Position numbers and translations under genes: made by a program
Assembly: GCA_021810145.1 (NCBI GenBank)
Contig: JAJZJL010000012.1
Coordinates: 1-54,911 of the forward strand
Length of the DNA: 54,911 nt
Direction: 5' to 3'
DNA from: Planctomycetota bacterium
GTDB lineage: Bacteria > Planctomycetota > Phycisphaerae > WQYP01
Shown: piece by piece, positions 29,601 through 38,600 of the stretch
Position numbering within the stretch: position 1 is the stretch's first letter
Layout: every line of letters begins with the position of its first letter
Notes under the pieces: generated by a model
The model's database searches: none
Seen by the model: the letters and a program-made list of their open reading frames with translations, nothing else
Told to the model about the DNA's origin: nothing

Positions 29601-32600
29601 CGGTGACCGCCGGCGCGACACTGAATATAACGGCTTCCACCGGTTACCTATACTTGGGCGGCCTCGGCGGTGGTGTGACCCTTAGTACCAGTGGCGGCAG
29701 CACTGGTGGCGTGATTAATCTGACGAGTCCGACCTACAATGTGCTGATGTACAGCGGCGACGAGATCAACAACGCCGGAACCTTTGACATCACCGGCGGC
29801 GCGGGCTTCCAGTTGCAAAACACAGGTTCGGCAACATTCAACAATTCCGGCCAGTTGGAGAAGACAGCCGGCACAGGAACCGCTACTTTCAACAGCGGGG
29901 TGCTGCTGGACAACGTGGTGGACAGTACGCAAGCGGGGACCGTCACAGTGGACACCGGCACGTTGCAGATCGCTGGCGGCGGATACAACGCCAATACCGG
30001 TACCGGTAGCGACGCGGCGTTCACGGCGGACGGCGGGTACTTGCAGTTCAGCGGCGGAACGTTCACGCTCCATGCCGACACGACGATGAACAGCGTCAGC
30101 AGCAGCAACCTGCAGCAGATCGAGTTCGACGGTGCAACAATCACGGTTGACGCCGGTGACACCCTGAGTGTAAACGGCCTCAACTTCAGCAGCGGCGTAA
30201 TCAACGGATCCGGATTGGTATCGCTGACCGGTACAGACAACTGGAACGGCGGCACGCTGGACGTGGCCACGATGGTGACCGCCGGCGCGACACTGAATAT
30301 AACGGCTTCCACCGGTTACCTATACTTGGGCGGCCTCGGCGGTGGTGTGACCCTTAGTACCAGTGGCGGCAGCACTGGTGGCGTGATTAATCTGACGAGT
30401 CCGACCTACAATGTGCTGATGTACAGCGGCGACGAGATCAACAACGCCGGAACCTTTGACATCACCGGCGGCGCGGGCTTCCAGTTGCAAAACACAGGTT
30501 CGGCAACATTCAACAATTCCGGCCAGTTGGAGAAGACAGCCGGCACAGGAACCGCTACTTTCAACAGCGGGGTGCTGCTGGACAACGTGGTGGACAGTAC
30601 GCAAGCGGGGACCGTCACAGTGGACACCGGCACGTTGCAGATCGCTGGCGGCGGATACAACGCCAATACCGGTACCGGTAGCGACGCGGCGTTCACGGCG
30701 GACGGCGGGTACTTGCAGTTCAGCGGCGGAACGTTCACGCTCCATGCCGACACGACGATGAACAGCGTCAGCAGCAGCAACCTGCAGCAGATCGAGTTCG
30801 ACGGTGCAACAATCACGGTTGATGCCGGTGACACCCTGAGTGTCAAAAACCTCAACTTCAGCAGCGGTGCGCTCAACGGACCTGGATCGGTGTCGCTAAC
30901 CGGCACGAGCAACACCTGGAGTGGCGGGACCGATTATGCCGCATTGACAGTCAACGCCGGGGCTGTTCTGGACACCGCCGGAAACGTGACAGCCGGCGGC
31001 GCATTGAATAACAGCGGCGGCACGGTGGAGGCAACTACCGGTACGTTGCAGATTGCCGACGGCGGCGTGGACAGTGGGACATTCGGTGCGGCTGGAGGTG
31101 TCATCGATTTCAGTGGTGGTATCAGTACGCTGGACGCGGGGACCGCACTGCAAGCTTCGGGCACAAGTGCCATTGAGTTAACCGGAGGCACATTGACATT
31201 CAACGCGGCAATCATCGCCAACAACCTGACGATGACCGGAGGAACGCTAACCGGGAATGCCAGCGGCGCGTTGACACTGACAGACATCGGAAATTGGAGC
31301 GGGGGAACCATTTCGGTGCCAGTGATCGTGGACGCCGGTACCACCCTGAACATCGCCGGCAACGACACTCTCAGCTCCACGACACTCACCAATGACGGCG
31401 GCGCGATCAATTTAAGCGGCACGCTGAATAACAGCGGTTCAACACTTCTGGACACCTCGACTGCCGGTTCATGGAACGTCAATAATGAGACGGTTACCGG
31501 CGGAACGATCGACGGGAGTAACGGCCCGGTTGCTCTTTCCGGCTCCAGCCAAACCAGCCTGACCTTGAGTAATGTGACGTTGGCCGGGACGGTCAATATC
31601 GACGGCGGTATGAACGTCTATTTCCCCGGTTCAAACGGCTTGTACCTCCAGACGGGCGCGGTGCTGAATCAGGGGGTATCATCCCTTTACCTCTTCACTT
31701 CCAGCGGCGGAGCGGCACCGCTTGCTGTTCTACCCGGATCAAGCGGCGGCTTTACCCTGACCAATACCACGAGCGGTTTGCTCAGTGCCGCATCATATAG
31801 CGGCGGAACGGCAACGCTAACCGGCGGATTGCTCATTAGCGGAGATGGAATCATTGCCAGCGACTTGGGAAATATTGATAGCGCCGCCACGATCGACCTC
31901 AACGGTCTGGTCGTAGTTGAAGCGACCTCAAACCAATCTTCCCCACTTTTTAACAACATCGGCACAATCGAAGGGACGGGCCAATTTGATGTGGCGAACA
32001 ACGGTGTTGGAACCGCCGTCAACAGTGGCACGATCATAGGAAATGTTTCGGGACAAATGTTGGAAGTGCTGGCATCGACAATGTCCAGCACGGGATCGCT
32101 TGCGGCTTCCGGTGGGGGGTATCTCAACGCCGATATCCGAACACTCACCTTGCTATCCGGGGGCAGCGTTACCATTGGCAGCGCTAGCGCATTGGCTCTT
32201 GGCCAAGCCGGGGGAACTGTCACTAACGCCGGTGCCATCGCAAATGATGGCGGTTTACTGAACTTGGTGGATAACGGAAACTTGGCAACCCTGGACATCT
32301 CCAATTGGACGAACAACGGATACGGAACCACCACCGTCAGCGGAACGCTCAATGATTCCGGTCTCGGTTTCTCCGTCGCGGCCGGAACGACGGGACCGGT
32401 CACCATCGCCCCCAGCGCAGCGCTCAATATCGGAGGAAATCTGGCGATTGGAAACAGCGAGACTTTGACAATCGAGGCGGGCGGCATGTTGAGTTTCGAC
32501 AGCAGTCCCGGAATCAGCCAAGACGTCAGCGGTGCCGGAAGCCTTATCCTTAACGCTGGCGACGTGTACGCGATCGCCGGACAGGTGAACGCTACCGGCG

Positions 32601-35600
32601 CAGTCGGTTCTACCGTCACCTTCAGCAATGGAGTCAGTGTTTCCGGTGCGGGTTACATCAGCGCGAATCCAGGTAACACCATTATTTTTGATAATACGAT
32701 CTCAGGAGTTAAGCTCGGGTCGACCGGCGGCTATCTGCAAGTCGGCGGCACAAGTTCCAGCCCAACCGTCTTCAGCGGTGTGACGCTGGATAGCAACCTT
32801 ACGCTGAATACTAATTCGGTACTTGATGTTGAAAATGGCTTGGCCGAGGCGGCCGGCGTTGCCATCGCCCAGCAAACCGCTTCGCAGATGGATTTGCTCT
32901 CCGGGGCCGGTCTCACAAATAGCGCGATTCAGCCGTTGGCTTCCAGCAGCGGAACTGTAACCGCCCAAATCCTCGGTTTTACCGGAGCCAACTCGCAGCT
33001 GGCCGGTGGTGTAGCATTCGTGGATTCAACTAATTCCGGCGCGGCGATGGCGTTGGTGATGGTTTCCAATAGCGGTGATCTGACGTTCCAGTGGATTGCC
33101 TCAGATGGCGCAACCGAACAATCAGCCCCTGTGGTGACCGGTGTAACGCTGCCGGTGCAGGTGCGGCTGGTCCGCTGGGGCGACACGGTTTCCGCGTATT
33201 ACTCCTATTCCACCGGCGATTCCGGTTGGGCGCAGATCGGCACCAGCGAAAACGTCATGTTCAGCAATGCCACAATCCTCGCGGGCTTGACGATGTCCGA
33301 TCCCGCCGGCGCATCCACTGATGGCGTTGTGATCGGTGCCCAATCACTGAGTGTAACAATCCCGGCCAGTCTGCCCCAAATTTCCGGTTCGCTTACGCCA
33401 CCGGCTTTGGAAAACCAGCCGTATATGTTGAATCTATCAACCAATAATTTTTCCGCCATGACCGGTTGGAAGATTAACTGGGGCGATGGAACAACAGCCG
33501 ACACACTGTCCGGCAGCGTAACTTCCGATACCCATTTCTACCCCGATGGTACCGCCAATTACACCATCACCATCACCGCGCAAACGGCTTCCGGTTCTAT
33601 AGCCGCCGCACCCATTGTCGCGCAGGTTGTCGACGCGGTGCCACAACCGGTTATTTCCGGGACATCCACGGTATCGGAAGGCCAAGCCTACACGCTGGCT
33701 CTTTCTCCCACCACCGCTGATGGAGACAGTGTTACGAGTTGGAGCATTAACTGGGGTGATGGAACGCCCATCCAGAACATTACCGGATCGCCGGCCTCTA
33801 TAAACCACACCTTTGCCGCCGGAGTGCCGGAACCGACCATCACCGCCTTCGCCACCGATGACGACGGCACAGGCAGCGCCACGCAGGCTGTGGCGGTCAT
33901 CCCCGCCGGGGCAACGAATCTCGCCGTCACCGGCGTTACAGCTACCTCCGCCACGCTGACGTGGACGAACAACTCTTATGTCGCTGAAGCCATGATTATT
34001 GAGGATTCAACCGATGGCGGTGCCACATACGCGGCCGTTCTCTACGCATCGGGCAACGCGTCATCAGCAACCGTAACCAACCTGCTGCCCAATCAAACTT
34101 ATACCTTCCAGATCATCGCCGCCAACGGCTCCGCCGAATCCGCGGCGGCACCGTCCGACACCGCTTCGGCGACAACGCTGGTCGCGTCGCCGGCGAATTT
34201 CACCACTATTGCCGTCTCGGCAACTGAAATTGGTCTTTCCTGGACGGCTTCCGCCGGCGCTACCGGTTATACCGTTGAGCAGAGCACGGACGATATAACA
34301 TGGACCAGCCTTACCCCAACCGCGCTTGCGGCAACTGCAACCGGTTATAACGATACGTCCGTTACCGGCACCGGGCCTTATTATTACCAGGTTATCGCCA
34401 ACGGCCCCTCCAACAACAACTCCACCGCGTCCGCCGCCGGTCCCATTTACACTCTCGACGGATCGGCGTTGAATCCGCACGCCACCTTCGTCTCCGGCAG
34501 TGAAATCGATCTGGCGTGGACTGATCCATCCAACAGTACCTATGGCTTTAATATTCAGGATTCCACCAATGGCGGAACAAGCTGGTCGAATGTTACATCC
34601 ACACCGCTGACCCCGGGATTTACCAGTTTCGCATGGAACCCCACCTCACCCTTTACGCCCGGAACCACCTATGATCTTCGTGTCCAAATCCTCAATGGCG
34701 GCGGCGGCTACACCAATAGCGGCACCGTCGGCGTCACGATCCCCGCGATCCCCGCCTCGGTCACCGGTCTGACGGCGACCGCCGTATCGTCCACACAGAT
34801 TAATCTTTCTTGGAATGACACCACCAGTGATGAAACCGGCTTTGTGGTGCAACAGCAAAGCTTTAATGGCACTTGGGTTCCGTTGGCCGCACTCTCCGCT
34901 TCCACCACCAGTTATGATGACACCGGACTTTCCGCCGGTGAAAGCTACGGTTACCAGGTGGCTGCGGTAAATTCCAGTGGAAACTCCGGATTCACCGCGG
35001 TCTCCGCAAGCACACCCGCCAACGCCGCGCCCGCCGCGCCGACCAGTGTCGATGCCACACAAAGTTCGCCCACCGAGATCGACCTGAATTGGGTGGCCGG
35101 ATCAGGCGGCAATCCCGCGACAAGTTTTGTCATCCAGCGTGAAGATGTGACTTCCAGCGGCAGTTGGCAGACCATCCAAACCGTCAGCGCCGGCGCATAT
35201 TCCTATCAGGACACCGCCGTTGCCGCCGGAGATGTTTACCAATACCAGGTTGCCGCCGCCAATACCGCCGGCTCGTCCGCTTATGTCGCCGCAACGTTCT
35301 CCGATGGAACCACATCCAGTGCCGGCTATGTCAATCCCTCAATGCAGCCACCCCTGGCACCCACCGGTCTGGCGGTGATTGGTGCCACTGTTCAGGGAAT
35401 CGGATTGGTGTGGAGCGATCCGTCGGTATACAATGCGTCGCTGATTCTGAATTATGAAACGCCTACCGGCACCTACAACTCTGTCAGCAGTCTGCAGTCA
35501 GGCCAGGCGAGCTTTGAGTTCACCCCGCAGACGATCGGTTCGGGATCATATCTGCAACCGGGCACCTATCGGTTCCAACTCCAAGGCACGAATTCAAGCG

Positions 35601-38600
35601 GGAAGTCGGCTGATTCAAGCTGGATTTCCGCCACCGTCACCGCCCCGGCACCCACGGCACCCAACCTTGCGTTCAGCCCGAATAATGATCAGCAGTATAA
35701 GATCAACCTGCTTTCCGACGCCTCGGTGCCCCTTCCCAACGACGGCTCGGAAGCCAACGCGCAAATCTCTATAGCATCCTACAGCCAGCCGCAGCATGGA
35801 AAGCTGGCAAAAGGTTCCAGCAGCGGAACTTATACCTACACCGCCAGCAGTGGATTTTATGGAACCGACAGCTTCACATATACCGTTCAATACACGCCTC
35901 AAGGCGGGGCGGCGGTAACCAGTGAGCAAGGCACTGTGACGCTGCAAGTCGCCAACCAGATACCGGAGGCGGAAAGCAACGTACAGAACTTCCCGCAAAG
36001 CGGCGGGACGATTTCCGGGACGCTGGGGGCCTACGATCAGAACGGCAACCCGCTCACCTACAGGCTGCTGGCCCAGCCCGCCTTTGGAAGTGTCACTGTT
36101 GATCCAACGACCGGCGCTTACACGTACAGCTTCACCCCGCTGGCATCGGGGGGCAGCCTGCCGAATGCATCCTTCACCTTTGACGTTACCGACCATCTCG
36201 CCGGCACCAGCGCTTCCAATGTGCTGGAAACCAGTAACATTGCCAGCGTGAATTTCGTCGGCGGGCAACAGAAGAATGGGGACGGCGACGGCGATCCAAC
36301 CGATTCAAATGATATCGACGGAAGCGAGGGTACGACCTTCACCCCCAACGAATTCCCTGTAGCGCCCCCGGCAGTGGCACCGTCAGCCCCTTTGGCCCCA
36401 ACCTTTCCCGATACCTTCTCTGTTCAGCAAGGCACTACCCTCACCGTCGCAGCCTCCAACAGTCCGCTTACGCAACCGCCTGCTTATGAAATCAACGTCC
36501 CCGCGGGTCAAACCGCGCCCACGATCTCCTTCGGTCAAATCATTGACCAGACGCCTAAGCACGGCACGTTCACACCCAATTCCGATGGCAGCTTCACCTA
36601 TACGCCGACGGACAAGAATTTCGTCGGCACCGATTACGTCACCTACACCCTCAAAGATCCCAACGGCACCCAAAGCAACTACGCCACCATCTTCTTCAAC
36701 GTCACCAAGCCCACCGTCGATCTGCTTATGGACACCAACAACAACGGCCAAATCACCGCTGCCGATGAATCCGGCAAGGCCTCCGGAACCGGCAAGGTGA
36801 TCATCGCCGATACCTTGGATGTTAACGGCAACAACATCCCCGGCTACGCCGACGGTATCAGCACCATCGCCGCCGGCGCAGGCGATAGTCTGCCGGAAGG
36901 TACTTTTGCGCCGCTCCAGCTTTCGGCGCTGGGTATTGCTGATCCATCCAGTGCCTATGTTGAATTTAATTATTCCGCCGCTGATCCCGCCAGCGTCACC
37001 CAGACATCCCCCAGTTCCGGGAGCATTGATACTTATTCCCCCGGCTCCGGCGGATACCTGCGTATATGGAATGCCGATTCCACCACGCCGCGCAACTCGG
37101 CCAGCATTCTCTCCGGTGGCAATTTTATCCCTGATAATACGGCCATTCCGCTGTCGGATATCCTCAAGGGGTCCAGTTCACTGACCGATCTTTATGTCGA
37201 AGGCGTCAACCCCAGTGATCCGAACCCCGTGACCATCACGGTCAAGATTGATCCAACCGGGGATTTTGCCAGCGGTGATAATACGATTTCCGATAAGGTA
37301 AATGTAACTGTCGCCAGCCTGCAATTGGTCTATACCGATGTCACCGGAATCTCGCACGCCAACCCCACTAAGGCATTTACCACCAACATGGACCAGAACC
37401 GTATTGCGCCAAACTTGCAACCCGGCGGCATTGCCGCCGATTGGCAAAATGGTGTCGATGACGGCTCACTGCTGCTGGTGCGGGCGGTAGGCTCGCAGGC
37501 ACTGGAGAATCTGATCCACCAAGGCAACCTGACACTCGATTTCGGCCAACTCTTCCCGCATATTGGTACGGGTATTTATTCGTTGCAATCCGATGGCAGT
37601 AATGGAGAATTGTTGCCCTTGAGCACTTGGCAGTCCAATCTCACCGCTGATACAGCGCTGAAGGGCGTGCAGACCAACACCAACCCCGCCCAAGGCTCAA
37701 CCCGATGGGAAGGCACCGCAGCCGGAGGGGCGGCGCTGGACGTTCTGGGCACGCAGTTCTACGAGCCGCCGGCGGAATTTCTGCCGCAGGGCGAAAGCAG
37801 CAATGCCTTTTTCCGGCAAATCCATGTCGGTGTATCGCTGAACTATTCCAATACCACTCTGCCGCCTCTGTATGCCGGTGCGAAGCCCGGCGCGCTGATG
37901 CTCACACGCCCGCCGGTGGTGTTTGTGCATGGAATCAACAGTGATCCCTATTCCGCCTGGCAGGGGCCGGGTGGAATGGCGCAAACGCTGCAAGGCCAGA
38001 AATATATTATTACGCCCTTCTCATTTGCGGATCATTCCGGTGCCGCCAACGACTACGGATCCGGACCGCTGACCAGCGATTGGCAGTCTGTCCAGAACGC
38101 GGTGGAAGCCACGATCGAAGACTTCCGGTACGGGCTGGTGAATAACTCCATTTACAATCCCGATATTCCCTCGGGCAATCCGACCCTCGTCCCCACCGGC
38201 CTTGCCGAGGGGACGTTGATCGCGGTTCAGAAAGTGGATGTGGTAGCGCACAGCTATGGCGGGCTTTTGACGCGCTGGTACATGGAACAGGCCACGAACT
38301 CCAGCGGCGGCAAGCTGTTTGAGGATTTCCGCAATATTCGCAGCCTGGTTGAAATCGGCACGCCGAATTTGGGATCGCCGTTAGCGAATATGATTGACGC
38401 GATATATAGCAATCCGACAATTGGTAATGCACAAATCAACTCAGGACTGCTGGGCACGCTTGGAGGGCACACCGAGAAGAACGTCCTCACCTGGATGCAG
38501 AGCCAGGGCTACCTCGCGACAAGCCCGAACGGGGCCAATCCTTATCCATTCTTTGAAGACGCCGCTATTAACAGCCCGCTGTTGGCGCAGCTTAATGCGC

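Noticed and set aside
21061-35062. Many open frames antisense to the giant gene, including two identical 141-codon frames at 29648 and 30320
   Set aside because: They follow from the GC-rich, repetitive coding strand; the identical pair just reflects the 672-bp duplication.
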